A DNA stretch of 64,000 nt from an uncultured Pseudomonadota bacterium (GCA_946479515.1 CAMLGF010000013.1:1-64000); one strand, 5' to 3'; counted from the first letter of the stretch, positions 32,408-41,120 are shown. Translations and numbers: made by a program. The notes: generated from the sequence alone by a model not told the origin.

Positions 32408-34338
32408 GACGCACTCCCTTTGCGCAGCATGGCGATGGCATGGCGGCGCCGTTTGCGCCACATCGCCACTAGCAGCCCGAGCGCCGTGATCAACACCGGC
32501 ATGAGCAGCATGTTGACCAGCTTCAGCTTCCAGCCCAGCGCGCGGATGTCCTTGTCGAGGCCGGCGCGCGTCTCGCGCAGTTCCTTGCGGATCTGCAGCT
32601 TCTGCTTCTGGAAGTTGTCGATGGCTTGCGCCATTTCCGGGGTGAGGATGGCGTCGTTGCCGCTTGGCTGCGCGGTCTGCAGCTGCGTGAGCTTCTCCTC
32701 GGTCTGCTGCAGCTGCTGCTGGAGCTGCTGTTCCTTCACGCGCAGCTGCGCGTCGGCGTTGCGCTTCAGCGCCTCGACGCGCTCGAATGGCCGGCTGTAT
32801 GCGGCGCGCGCGCGGATGCTGATGAGGTCGCTGCTGCCGCCGAGATTGTCGATGGCGTTCCAGACCAGTTCGCCATTGTTGGCGAAGGGCTGGAAGACGT
32901 TCTGGCCGAAGAAATTGGCCGACTGCCCCCACATGAAATCGGTGAGCAGGTCGGTATCGGCCACCACCACCACGTTGAGCGGCTGCGCGGACTCCTTGAG
33001 GGCATCGGCGGCGGCCGTGGCGCCCGCGGGCGGGCCGTCGGGAAATGCGCTCTTCGCCTTGCCGGTGAGGCGCGCCGCGACCGTGAATTCACCGGTGGGC
33101 GCAAAACCGTCCTTGAGCGAGGCCGGGTCGGCGAGCATGGCGAAGCGCTGCACGGGCAGCAGGCCCGCACGTTTGCCGGTGTGGATCAGCGGCTCGAAGA
33201 CGAGACCGGTCGCGTCCTTGCCGGCCGCCTTGTCCTTGTCTTTGTCGTTGCCGGCGGCGGGTTTCAAACTACCCGCGGTGGCGAGGTTCACGGCATCGAT
33301 CTGCGCCGTGATCACGTCCTTGGCCATGTTCTCGTTGTTCAGGCCCAGGATGGCGATGTGCTGCGACGGCTGCTCGCCCTGGCGCATGGCCACTTCGAGC
33401 CCATGATCGAGGTCCGCGACCACCTGGTCGGGGTGATACTCCACGCCCCAGGCCCCGAGCAACGGTGCAAGATCGGACGAACGGTCGGCCTGCATCTGCG
33501 CCATCGGGTTGTTGGGGTCCCCGGCTGCCGTCGGGTCCGCCTCGGCGCGCGGATCGACGAACAGCAGCACGTGGCCACCGCGCAGCGCGTACTGGTCGAT
33601 GGCGTACAGCGCGGCGGGCGGCAGGCTCTTCGGATGCACGATCACCAGCACATCGACGTCGGCGTCGATGCCGGTGAGCGTGGGCTCGAGCGTGCGCACG
33701 GTGTAGAGCTGTTCGATCTGCTGGTACACGGCCGCGGGCGGGCGCGGGCGCCCGGTCTGCATGTCGAAGTCCCCGCCCAGGGGAATGGACGACAACCAGC
33801 CGACCACCGGCTTCTTCGCGGTAGATAGTTTGTGGATCAGCTTGGCGACGTCGTATTCGAGCTGCTCCTCGAGGCGCGGGTCGAGGAAGCCGATCGACTC
33901 CTTGCCGTCGGTGGAGTTGGTGGCCGCGAGTCCCAGATACAGCTTGTCGCCGCTGGCGTTGATGGTGGTGGAGTTGATGCCGAGCTCGTTGGCGCGGTCT
34001 TCCTCTTCGGAGAACGGCTGAGGATCGATCACCTTCAGCGTGAGCTTGCCGTCGGAGCGGGAGACCAGTTCTTCGAGCAGCTCACGCACGCGGATGCCGT
34101 GATTGCGGATCACGGGATTGCTGGCGGCGGTCTTCTCGGAAAAGAAGAAGTACAGGTTCACGGGCTCCTTCAGGCCCTTGATGATGTTCTCGGTGCCATC
34201 GGCGATGGTGTAGAGATTGTCGGCGGTGAGATCGACCTTGGCGCCGCGCAACAGATGGTTGGCGAGCAGGAGAATGCCGATGAACAGGGCGGCAACCAGG
34301 GCGAGGCCCGTGCCACCGAGGGAAGGTTTCTTGAGCAT
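32404..34338 (-). CDS. GldG-like ABC exporter substrate-binding/auxiliary protein
   Basis: This 644-residue protein has an N-terminal membrane span (residues 12-28), a large periplasmic ABC_transp_aux/GldG domain, a Gln/Glu-rich coiled coil near 545-580 (EQQLQQQLQQTEEKLTQL), and a C-terminal span near 612-632. Recognisable stretches include VDLTADNLYTIADGTENII and HVLLFVDPRAEADP. In Bacteroidetes, GldG works with GldA and GldF in gliding, but this family is widespread in non-gliding proteobacteria. It overlaps the DUF4340 gene by four bases and follows the permease gene by 17 bases. Confidence 0.87.
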   Translation of the reverse strand: MLKKPSLGGTGLALVAALFIGILLLANHLLRGAKVDLTADNLYTIADGTENIIKGLKEPVNLYFFFSEKTAASNPVIRNHGIRVRELLEELVSRSDGKLTLKVIDPQPFSEEEDRANELGINSTTINASGDKLYLGLAATNSTDGKESIGFLDPRLEEQLEYDVAKLIHKLSTAKKPVVGWLSSIPLGGDFDMQTGRPRPPAAVYQQIEQLYTVRTLEPTLTGIDADVDVLVIVHPKSLPPAALYAIDQYALRGGHVLLFVDPRAEADPTAAGDPNNPMAQMQADRSSDLAPLLGAWGVEYHPDQVVADLDHGLEVAMRQGEQPSQHIAILGLNNENMAKDVITAQIDAVNLATAGSLKPAAGNDKDKDKAAGKDATGLVFEPLIHTGKRAGLLPVQRFAMLADPASLKDGFAPTGEFTVAARLTGKAKSAFPDGPPAGATAAADALKESAQPLNVVVVADTDLLTDFMWGQSANFFGQNVFQPFANNGELVWNAIDNLGGSSDLISIRARAAYSRPFERVEALKRNADAQLRVKEQQLQQQLQQTEEKLTQLQTAQPSGNDAILTPEMAQAIDNFQKQKLQIRKELRETRAGLDKDIRALGWKLKLVNMLLMPVLITALGLLVAMWRKRRRHAIAMLRKGSAS

Positions 34339-34355
34339 CAGTAGTTATCCGCGGC

Positions 34356-35090
34356 TTACTTTGACTTGCGGGCTTCGAGCACCACGGTGCTCGCCAGCAG
34401 GAAGAACACGATGATCAGCGCGTAGTAGAGAATGTCGCGCAGATCCAGCACGCCCTTGGTGATGTTCTCGACGTGCGTGAGGAATGACAGCGAGGCGACG
34501 CCGCTGACCAGCCACTGCGGCGCCCAGCTGCCCAGCCAGTCGGTGACCACCGGGAATCCCGCGAGCAGGAACAGGAAGCACACCCAGCCCGAGAGCAGAA
34601 AGGCCACCAGCTGGTTGCGGGTGAGACTGGACATGAGCGAGCCGACCGCGAGAAAACCTCCGGCCACGAACAGCGAGCCCAGATAGGCGGCGAGAATGGC
34701 GCCGTTGTCCGGATTGCCCAGGTAGTTGATGGTGATCCACAGCGGGAAGGTGAGCCCCAGCGCGATGGCCACGAATGCCCAGGCTGCGAAGAACTTGCCG
34801 AGCACGGCCTGCCACAGCGTCACCGGCTGCGTGAGCAACAGCTCGATGCTGCCGCTCTTGCGCTCCTCTGACCACAGCCGCATGGAAACGGCGGGGATCA
34901 GGAACAGGTAGAGCCACGGCAGGAAATTGAAGAAGGGCGCCAGGTCTGCCTGGCCGCGCTCGAACAGCTGGCCGAAGCCGAAGGCGAACAGGTTGGCCAT
35001 GAGCAGGAAGATGGCGAGGACGACATAGGCGATGGGCGTCGCGAAATAGCTGGCGAATTCGCGGCGCGTGATGATGACGGCTGGCTTCAA
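34356..35090 (-). CDS. ABC-2 type permease, GldF-like
   Basis: This permease has six predicted membrane spans and the ABC-2 features RREFASYFATPIAYVVLAIF near its start, the SMRLWSEERKSGSIELLLTQ block, and a C-terminal span ending at EARKSK. The start is unclear: TTG at 35090 has GAGAGG five bases upstream and gives 244 residues; an in-frame TTG at 35129 without a good ribosome site would overlap the ATPase stop. It is the membrane partner of the ATPase gene upstream. Confidence 0.87.
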   Translation of the reverse strand: MKPAVIITRREFASYFATPIAYVVLAIFLLMANLFAFGFGQLFERGQADLAPFFNFLPWLYLFLIPAVSMRLWSEERKSGSIELLLTQPVTLWQAVLGKFFAAWAFVAIALGLTFPLWITINYLGNPDNGAILAAYLGSLFVAGGFLAVGSLMSSLTRNQLVAFLLSGWVCFLFLLAGFPVVTDWLGSWAPQWLVSGVASLSFLTHVENITKGVLDLRDILYYALIIVFFLLASTVVLEARKSK

Positions 35091-35118
35091 GGCGACCTCT
35101 CGGCGAATATCAATTGGC

Positions 35119-35829
35119 TCAGGCGGCAACCGCGCGGAACACGTCGTCGAGCCGCCCCGAGGGCGTGCGCGATTTCAGGCCGGCGGGAGTGTCGTCGGCG
35201 ACGATCCTGCCGCGCGCGATGATCACGGCGCGCGTGCACACGGCGTCGACTTCCTCGAGGATGTGCGTGGAGATCACGATGGTCTTCTCCTTCGCGATCT
35301 CGCCGATGAGCGCGCGCACCTCGTGCTTCTGCAAGGGGTCGAGGCCGTCGGTGGGTTCATCCAGAATGAGCACCTTGGGGTCATGCACGATGGCCTGCGC
35401 GAGGCCGACGCGGCGCTTGAATCCCTTGGACAGAGTTTCGATGGTCTGGGCGAACACGCCGTCGAGTTGCAGGCGGCCGATGACGTAGTCCAGGCGCGAC
35501 TTGCGAAGCGCGCCTTCGAGACCGCGCAGGTCGGCGATGAAATCGAGGAAGGCGCCGACGGTCATCTCGGCGTAGTGCGGCGCGCCTTCGGGCAGGTAGC
35601 CCAGAGCCGAGCGGGCGGCGATTGGCTCCTGCACCACGTCGTGGCCGCAGATGCTGGCCGAGCCGGCGGTGGGGGTGATGAATCCGGCGAGCATCCGCAT
35701 GGTGGTGGACTTGCCGGCGCCGTTGGGGCCGAGGAAGCCGAGGACTTCGCCGGGCTCGACCGAGAAACTGATGTCGTCGACTGCCTGTATGCCGTCGAAA
35801 TTCTTGCTGAGGTGCTGTGTCTTTATCAT
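35119..35829 (-). CDS. ABC transporter ATP-binding protein, GldA-like
   Basis: This 236-residue ABC ATPase has Walker A GFLGPNGAGKSTTMRML near residues 31-47, the signature LSKGFKRRVGLAQAI near 133-147, Walker B VLILDEPTDGLD near 153-164 and the H-loop STHILEEVDAVC. The signature Q is replaced by F-K (LSKGFKRR), which is common in GldA/CcmA-type exporters. It starts the four-gene exporter unit (ATPase, permease, GldG-like, DUF4340). Substrate unknown. Confidence 0.92.
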   Translation of the reverse strand: MIKTQHLSKNFDGIQAVDDISFSVEPGEVLGFLGPNGAGKSTTMRMLAGFITPTAGSASICGHDVVQEPIAARSALGYLPEGAPHYAEMTVGAFLDFIADLRGLEGALRKSRLDYVIGRLQLDGVFAQTIETLSKGFKRRVGLAQAIVHDPKVLILDEPTDGLDPLQKHEVRALIGEIAKEKTIVISTHILEEVDAVCTRAVIIARGRIVADDTPAGLKSRTPSGRLDDVFRAVAA

Positions 35830-36023
35830 GGCGAGTTGAGATCGGGGCGTCGGCGAATGGTTCCGACGGCAGTCCTTTCATCTGCCCTTGTCTGCACTGG
35901 GGTCGCGATTCTGCTAAAGGCAGCGGGCCGGGCGCAAGGCGTGCGCTCGTCTCGCTCGGCGCCTCGCATTAAATGGGTGTAATGAGCGTGCGATCGACGC
36001 CCGGCGCGCGCCGCCTCAGGCCG
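35830..36023. other. intergenic, nothing clear
   Basis: About 190 bases lie between the ABC ATPase start and the end of the unrecognised minus-strand gene. This should hold the promoter of the exporter unit. No convincing promoter hexamer pair, terminator with a T-run or RNA gene is evident to me. Confidence 0.4.
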
Positions 36024-36881
36024 TCATTCGCGACGCTTCTGGGCCACGGCGTCGATCTGGTCGCGATAGGTGCGCAGGATGCGGCGAATCTCCGACGGCG
36101 CCGGGCGCTCGGCGAGCCGCGCGATCATCTCGGCGAGCTCGTGCCATTGCCGCCCCCAGCCTAACAAACGTACCGCGTCGGCGATCACCACGTGTTCCAT
36201 CTGCGAGATGGTGGCGGGCGGCTTTTTCGGCTTGATGGTGGCCGGCCGGTTCGGGTCGCGCTTGCGCGGTGCGGCCGCCGCGGGGGTGGGCGCCGGCTTG
36301 TCCAGCGGCACGCCGGCGCGTTGCGCGGCCAGCATGCGATACACCTTGGAGTTGGGCAGCACCGGCATCTGCCGCGTGGTTTCCGCCGTGCGCCGATGTT
36401 CGCCGGCCTTGCCGGCCGTGGTGTCGGTCTTGCGCGGTTCGGCGACACGCGCCCCCGGCTCGCGCGGCGCTGCCGCGCGCGCACGGGCGCTGTCCGCGGG
36501 TCGGGCCGCCAGTTGTTCGGGCCGGGCGGCGAGCACGTCGCGCCGCTCGGTTTCGTGCGTTGCCAGCGGGATGAATCGCTCGACCGATGTGAGCCCCACC
36601 AGCGTCGCGAGGAAGCCCATGATCTCGATGCCTTCGATGAACGCGCGATCGCCTTCTGCCTGGCGCTGCGCGACCGTGCGCTTGAGGGCGAGTATGCGTT
36701 TGCGGGCGAGCTGGCTGCTCCAGCGCTGCGGCCGCTCGTGTCGGGGCCAGGGCTGCACGTGCCAGTAGCGCGCGTCGTCGAGCGCCGCGTATTTGGCGTG
36801 CAGATCCAGGCTGGTCTGCCAGCGGTCGAGCAGTGCATCGAGCTGGCCCGCCTGCTCGCCGGGCAGTGATTCGTTGGCCAT
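36024..36881 (-). CDS. unrecognised protein, 285 residues
   Basis: I do not recognise this family. The protein is soluble with no signal peptide. Residues 1-110 are well structured, Trp-rich (ARYWHVQPWPRHERPQRW near 42-59), and contain AFIEGIEIMGFLATLVGL. Residues 120-215 are an Ala/Arg/Pro-rich disordered linker with basic character. The C-terminal 70 residues (MEHVVIADAVRLLGWGRQWHEL split region onward) are helical. Codon use resembles neighbours, so it is probably a real gene. The GC-rich frame opposite is a shadow. A 20-base perfect palindrome lies 15 bases upstream of its ATG. Confidence 0.65.
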   Translation of the reverse strand: MANESLPGEQAGQLDALLDRWQTSLDLHAKYAALDDARYWHVQPWPRHERPQRWSSQLARKRILALKRTVAQRQAEGDRAFIEGIEIMGFLATLVGLTSVERFIPLATHETERRDVLAARPEQLAARPADSARARAAAPREPGARVAEPRKTDTTAGKAGEHRRTAETTRQMPVLPNSKVYRMLAAQRAGVPLDKPAPTPAAAAPRKRDPNRPATIKPKKPPATISQMEHVVIADAVRLLGWGRQWHELAEMIARLAERPAPSEIRRILRTYRDQIDAVAQKRRE

Positions 36882-36896
36882 GGGTGGAAGAGTATC

Positions 36897-36916
36897 CCCT
36901 CGCGGCGCCGCGAGGG
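36897..36916. promoter_or_regulatory. 20-base perfect palindrome upstream of unrecognised gene
   Basis: CCCTCGCGGC followed directly by its complement GCCGCGAGGG forms a perfect palindrome. It lies 15 bases before the ATG of the unrecognised gene, so it could be an operator for a dimeric repressor or an RNA hairpin controlling initiation. TATCCCCTC, which overlaps its left end at 36893, is repeated at 36967. Confidence 0.5.
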
Positions 36917-37147
36917 ACAATGCGGTTTGTGCGAGACAGCAAGGTTTGGCGCGGGCGTTTGGACAATATCCCCTCTTATCTTATGAGGTGACCGGGGTGG
37001 GCTTACCTCGGGCGGGCTTGCGCAAATGCGGCGCGCGGTGAGATCGAAAGACCACGTCCGATCTGCGCACGGCCGTCGAGAGGTCCGGCCCGCGCCGGGC
37101 GCAGAGCTCCGACGCAGCCGCCAGCGCGACGCGGGCCGAGGACCTGC

Positions 37148-38440
37148 CTAACTATCGACGGCCGCGGCTGCCGGCGGCGCGGTCGATCGTTCCCCGGCCA
37201 TCGCCACCGCTTCGATGACCGCGCGGTATTGCTCGGCGAGGTTCACCCACCGGTAGCGGTCGATGCGCGTGTCGTTCGGCCGCGGCGGCGCCAGCAGCAT
37301 CTTCTCGAGCGTGCGCTCCATCTCGTCGATGTCCTGAGGACCGGCGCTCTCGCCGGCGCCGCTCTCGGCGATCAGCTCGTGCAGCGCGGCCTCGGGTGGC
37401 GCGAGCGCGAGGATGGGCCGGCCCGCCGCCATGTAGTCGTACACCTTGTATGGCGTCGAGTAGGTCATGTGCTCGCTGACCACCGCGAGCAGCAGGTGCG
37501 CGCGCTGCAGTTCGGCAAACAATTGCGCGAAGGGTACGCGTGGGCGCTCCTCGAGAAACTGCGTGAGGCCCGCCTCGAGAATGCGCCGCCTCTCGCGCGG
37601 CGGCAGCGGGCCGTAGTTGGTGAGCAGGATGGGGCGCTGCGGCCGTCGCCGGCTCAGGCGTTCGATGGCCTGGAGCAACGGCACCAGGGAGCGGCTGCCG
37701 TAGATGTCGCCGGCATGCACGATGTGCAGCGTTCCATCCGCGGGTGGCTCCGCCTGCCGGGCCACGGCGTCGAAGCCATTGGGAATGACGAAGTTGCGAT
37801 CCGCCGCCGCCGCCGGGAAGGTGCGCTCGAACCATTGCCGCATGCTGGGCGTGTTCAAGACCCGTGCGGCGCTGCGCCGGACCAGATGCGCCTCGATGCG
37901 CCGCCCCAGCTTCTGGGCGAGACCGCTGCGATGCCATTCCGGCCAGTCGTAGGCGCTCCAGGGGTCGCGGTAGTCGAGCACCAGCGGCCAGCCGAGGCGG
38001 CGCGCGATGCGTGCGCCCGCGATTAGCGCGGCATGCGGCGGGGAGGTGGCAATGACCACGCCATCCCCGGCGCCGCCCGGTTTGCCGCGCACGACTGCGA
38101 GTGCGCGGCGGGTCGCCGCGCGCGCCCAGAAATAGTCCAGGCCGACGGGTGCCAGCAGGCGGGAGAAAATGGCATTGGCCAGACGCCGCCAGCCACGCAC
38201 CTTGCCCTCGGCCTTGAAGGGTAGTTCGACAGGATTGGCTACGCGCTGCACGGCGCCATGCTGCGGCAACGAGCGGTCCTCGCGCCCGTGTGGCGACTCG
38301 CGTATTTCATTGGCGATCACGTATACGTCGAAGCCCTGGCGCGCGAACTCGCGCGTCAGAAAGCTGAAGCGCTTCGCGCCCACCAGCGGGCTCGGCGCGA
38401 AGTGATGCGAGATGATCAGCAGGGTGGGGCGGCGCTTCAC
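37148..38440 (-). CDS. glycosyltransferase family 4-like protein
   Basis: This 430-residue GT-B glycosyltransferase begins at GTG with LLIISHHFAPSPLVGAKRFS, typical of GT4 enzymes acting on polysaccharide or O-antigen. Residues 190-220 include LDYRDPWSAYDWPEW. The C-terminal donor-site region shows HIVHAGDIYGSRSLVPLL and YSTPYKVYDYMAAGRPILAL. The GTG overlaps the flippase stop (GTGA). An open frame continuing upstream to 40000 in this phase is a shadow across the flippase gene, not a fusion. Donor and acceptor are unknown. Confidence 0.88.
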   Translation of the reverse strand: MKRRPTLLIISHHFAPSPLVGAKRFSFLTREFARQGFDVYVIANEIRESPHGREDRSLPQHGAVQRVANPVELPFKAEGKVRGWRRLANAIFSRLLAPVGLDYFWARAATRRALAVVRGKPGGAGDGVVIATSPPHAALIAGARIARRLGWPLVLDYRDPWSAYDWPEWHRSGLAQKLGRRIEAHLVRRSAARVLNTPSMRQWFERTFPAAAADRNFVIPNGFDAVARQAEPPADGTLHIVHAGDIYGSRSLVPLLQAIERLSRRRPQRPILLTNYGPLPPRERRRILEAGLTQFLEERPRVPFAQLFAELQRAHLLLAVVSEHMTYSTPYKVYDYMAAGRPILALAPPEAALHELIAESGAGESAGPQDIDEMERTLEKMLLAPPRPNDTRIDRYRWVNLAEQYRAVIEAVAMAGERSTAPPAAAAVDS

Positions 38441-39870
38441 GCGACCTTCCTGCGCAGGATGGCGCGCATCACGTACCCGTATTCCTCGCGCAGGATCAGC
38501 CTGGCGGCGATCACGTACACCAGCGCGAACAGGGCGAGGCCGGCGAGCATGCCCGCGGCGTTGGCGGGCAGATAGTGCATCGCCACGTGCAGCGCAGCGA
38601 TGCCGGCCAAGGAGGCCATCAGCGCCAGCCCGAGCTTGCTCCACTGGCAGAGCTCGGCGAGCGGCAATTGATAGCGCTTCAGCGTGCGGGCGCCGAGGTA
38701 CACCGAGCTCCACACCTGTCCGAGCACCAGGCCGAGCGTCGGTCCCCACAGGCCCAGGCGCGGCATCAGCGTGACGATCAGCGCGGCGTTGATGAGTAGT
38801 GAGACCCGGGTGGCGTGGGCGAACGACTTGTTGTCCTCGATGCTCCTGAGCGGGGTCGAGAACTGGAAGCACTGGCGCAGCATGAGCAGCAGGAACACCT
38901 GGAAGTAGGGCACGGCCGCCACGTAGGCATCGGTGAACAGCAGGCGCACGAGAGGCTCGGCCCAGTAGGTGAGCAGCGCCCAGGCCGGGCAGATCACGGC
39001 GAAGATCAACACCTGGGCGCGCTTCCACAGCAACAGTCCCTGGCGCGCATCGCGCCGCGAGCGCCGGACCATGTCGGGAAAGATCACGTCGGCCAGCGCA
39101 CCCTGCACGATGTTGACCAGCGGAACCTGGTACGCGGCCGTGGTGTAGATGGCGAGCGGCACCGCGCCCATCTGATTGCCCACCACCACCTTGCCGAAAT
39201 CGTTGAGCTTGTAGAGCACCGAGCCCGCGCCGAGCGGCGTCACCAGCCGCAGCTGTTCGCGCAGGGCCCCGCGATCCCAGCGGTATACCAGCAGGCCGCG
39301 ACGCCTGAGGTACACGTAGATCCAGAGGTTCTTCAGGGCCTCCGCGCAGATCAGCGTGACGAAAATGACTTCCACGTCGCGCAGCCACCAGGTGGCCGCC
39401 AGCAAGGTGGCCAGCCGCCACACCGTGACGGCGAGCGTGTAGCCCATGACCTGCACGGACTGGCCATGCGCGAGCCAGTACGCGACCAGCACCTCCAGAT
39501 TCAGGAACAGGAACACATACAGCGCGAGCAGCAGCCATGAGCTGGTGATCTCCGGCGGCACCAGCCACTGTCGCAGCAGGATGACCAGCAGCGCGCTCAC
39601 GCTGCTCACGCCCAGCATCAGCAGGCAGGTGTTGGTGATGTCGACGGATTGCCGCTCGGGCGAGCGCGCGATGAGGTAGTTGAGGTTGGCGGACAACGCG
39701 AAGCCGGCCAGCGACGTGATGAACATGGCCGTGGCCATGAACTGCCGGTACCGCCCGTACTCTGCGATCTCGAGCAGGCGTACCAGCAGCAGGGGACTGA
39801 GCAGTGCCAATGCCTGATTGAGCAGACGCGCGCCGGCCAGCACCGCGCCTCTCGAGACGAATGAGCTCAT
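38437..39870 (-). CDS. polysaccharide flippase (Wzx/MATE-like)
   Basis: This 477-residue protein of the polysaccharide biosynthesis/MOP flippase family has about 12-14 membrane segments, beginning VSRGAVLAGARLLNQALALL, with GAGSVLYKLNDFGKVVVGNQ in the middle. It should translocate lipid-linked glycans. The ATG at 39870 is chosen over a longer frame whose first 62 codons are not membrane-like. It is coupled to the glycosyltransferase gene; no Wzy polymerase or O-antigen cluster is nearby. Confidence 0.88.
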   Translation of the reverse strand: MSSFVSRGAVLAGARLLNQALALLSPLLLVRLLEIAEYGRYRQFMATAMFITSLAGFALSANLNYLIARSPERQSVDITNTCLLMLGVSSVSALLVILLRQWLVPPEITSSWLLLALYVFLFLNLEVLVAYWLAHGQSVQVMGYTLAVTVWRLATLLAATWWLRDVEVIFVTLICAEALKNLWIYVYLRRRGLLVYRWDRGALREQLRLVTPLGAGSVLYKLNDFGKVVVGNQMGAVPLAIYTTAAYQVPLVNIVQGALADVIFPDMVRRSRRDARQGLLLWKRAQVLIFAVICPAWALLTYWAEPLVRLLFTDAYVAAVPYFQVFLLLMLRQCFQFSTPLRSIEDNKSFAHATRVSLLINAALIVTLMPRLGLWGPTLGLVLGQVWSSVYLGARTLKRYQLPLAELCQWSKLGLALMASLAGIAALHVAMHYLPANAAGMLAGLALFALVYVIAARLILREEYGYVMRAILRRKVA

Positions 39871-39878
39871 GAGGTTGC

Positions 39879-39950
39879 GCGGATTGTAGGAAGCGCCGCC
39901 CCGCGGCTCTGTCGGCGACCGGCACCCGCCGCTGGTAATCCGGCCTACAG
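39879..39950. repeat. possible REP-like inverted repeat
   Basis: TGTAGG (39885-39890) and CCTACA (39944-39949) bracket a GC-rich stretch containing GGATT and AATCCGG. This resembles the GTAGG-CCGGAT type of bacterial interspersed palindromes. It lies between the GDT1 stop and the flippase start. Only one copy is in the window, so this is tentative. Confidence 0.35.
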
Positions 39951-40000
39951 CTTGATTGGGGAACCGTTCTGGCCGGCGCTGGCGCTGCCGTCGGCGCCAC

Positions 40001-40564
40001 TCACGTGAATATCCACACGCTGATGCCGAGCGCGGCAAAACAGGCCGCGGCGACATAGCGCACCGTCTTCATCGGCACTCGCTTGATGAGCGCATCTCCG
40101 GCGAACACCACCGGTACGTTGGCGAGCATCATGCCGAGCGTGGTGCCGAGCACCACCCACAGCATGGTGTGGAAACGGGCGGCAAGAGCCACGGTTGCCA
40201 CCTGAGTCTTGTCGCCCATCTCGACCAGGAAGAAGGCGATCACGGTGGCGACGAACACTCCGTAACGCGGTGCCGCCGATGTGTCGTCCGGCGCGGAGTC
40301 GGGGATCAGCGTCCAGCCGGCCATGAGCAGGAAGGAAACGCCCAGGATCCAGCGCATGGCCTCGGGGCCCACGTGCAGGACGATCCAGGCGCCGACGGCG
40401 CTGGCCAACGCGTGATTCGCCAGCGTGGCGATGAGTATTCCCGCAACGATGGGCCAGGGCGCGCGAAAGCGCGTCGCCAGCAAAAGGGCGAGCAACTGGG
40501 TCTTGTCGCCGATCTCGGCGAGCGCGACGACTCCGGTGGAGACGAGCAGGGCTTCCATGAGCAT
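40001..40564 (-). CDS. GDT1/UPF0016 family manganese exporter
   Basis: This 187-residue membrane protein has six spans in two homologous halves, each with the family motif E-x-G-D-K-T: ALAEIGDKTQLLALLLA near residues 14-30 and FLVEMGDKTQVATVALA near 111-127. Members (human TMEM165, Vibrio MneA) move Mn2+ or Ca2+ across membranes; in bacteria they export Mn2+. Two in-frame ATGs at 40564 and 40558 are possible starts. The upstream yybP-ykoY riboswitch supports manganese control of this gene. Confidence 0.93.
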   Translation of the reverse strand: MLMEALLVSTGVVALAEIGDKTQLLALLLATRFRAPWPIVAGILIATLANHALASAVGAWIVLHVGPEAMRWILGVSFLLMAGWTLIPDSAPDDTSAAPRYGVFVATVIAFFLVEMGDKTQVATVALAARFHTMLWVVLGTTLGMMLANVPVVFAGDALIKRVPMKTVRYVAAACFAALGISVWIFT

Positions 40565-40584
40565 TTCGAGGCGGAGGCTGATGA

Positions 40585-40691
40585 TCAATGGTCTCGCCAG
40601 ACCGTCGCCGCCCGCACCATGGTTCCGGACGAACCGGCGCCAAGTCTGTTGATGCGGGCCCTTCGCGAAGAAGGAGGCTACTCCCCAATGA
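40585..40691 (-). promoter_or_regulatory. yybP-ykoY manganese riboswitch
   Basis: On the minus strand the leader carries the two hallmark blocks of this riboswitch: GGGGAGTAGCC near the 5' end and GGCGAGACC at the 3' end. The basal helix is formed by TCATTGG (40691-40685) pairing with CCATTGA (40591-40585), with one T-T mismatch. The internal CATCAACAGACTTGG matches the conserved junction of the E. coli alx and mntP leaders. The aptamer ends 20 bases before the GDT1 start. In known examples Mn2+ binding turns on expression of exporters. Confidence 0.93.
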
Positions 40692-40968
40692 CGGCGCGCA
40701 GCGTAGCGGATCGGGCCGCCGAATGCACGCCGGGCCACGCGACTGCCGCGCTGAAGTAGTTAGACGACGACGGCAGGCGAGCGCGGCTGGATGTCCCGCG
40801 CCCGGCATCCGGACGCGTGGCGCCGCGCTGTTGGCGCGCCGGGCGGCTTCGCCATGCGCCGATGCCGCGCGGGCACCCGGGATCGGCGAGGCGTGCCGCC
40901 GGGGTGCGGGCATTTCGGCCGGGATTGGTTGACGTGGCGTGGACCCACGCTCAAGCCATTGTTTTGAT
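40692..40968. other. intergenic between riboswitch and tRNA
   Basis: This 277-base region should contain the promoter of the riboswitch message. A small inverted repeat, GCGTG and CACGC around GACC (40939-40952), lies downstream of the tRNA. The open frames here on both strands are short, Arg/Pro/Ala-rich and unlike known proteins, so I call none. Confidence 0.5.
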
Positions 40969-41044
40969 TGGCGCTCCCTACCGGATTCGAACCGGTGTTA
41001 CGGCCTTGAGAGGGCCATGTCCTGGGCCTCTAGACGAAGGGAGC
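40969..41044 (-). tRNA. tRNA-Glu (anticodon CUC)
   Basis: On the minus strand the sequence folds as a standard tRNA: acceptor GCTCCCT/AGGGAGC, D-arm GTCTAGAGGCCCAGGAC, anticodon arm TGGCC-CTCTCAA-GGCCG, and T-arm CCGGTTCGAATCCGG. The anticodon CTC reads GAG. The discriminator is G and the CCA end is encoded (40971-40969). It resembles E. coli tRNA-Glu apart from C at position 34. Confidence 0.97.
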
Positions 41045-41120
41045 GTCTATTGCGGCGGGTCCAGAATCGAGCGCGGTAGTATATGCGCCGCTTTTCACAT
41101 GCCAAGCGGAACTTTGAGAT

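Noticed and set aside
37148..40000. A 950-codon frame that seems to extend the glycosyltransferase upstream
   Set aside because: The extra N-terminal part lies across the flippase gene in another frame and is Arg/Ala/Gly-rich with no recognisable domain. The GTG at 38440 gives a normal glycosyltransferase.
40565..40738. N-terminal extension of the GDT1 protein through the leader
   Set aside because: The frame reads through the riboswitch, a known source of false extensions; the aptamer structure explains the sequence.
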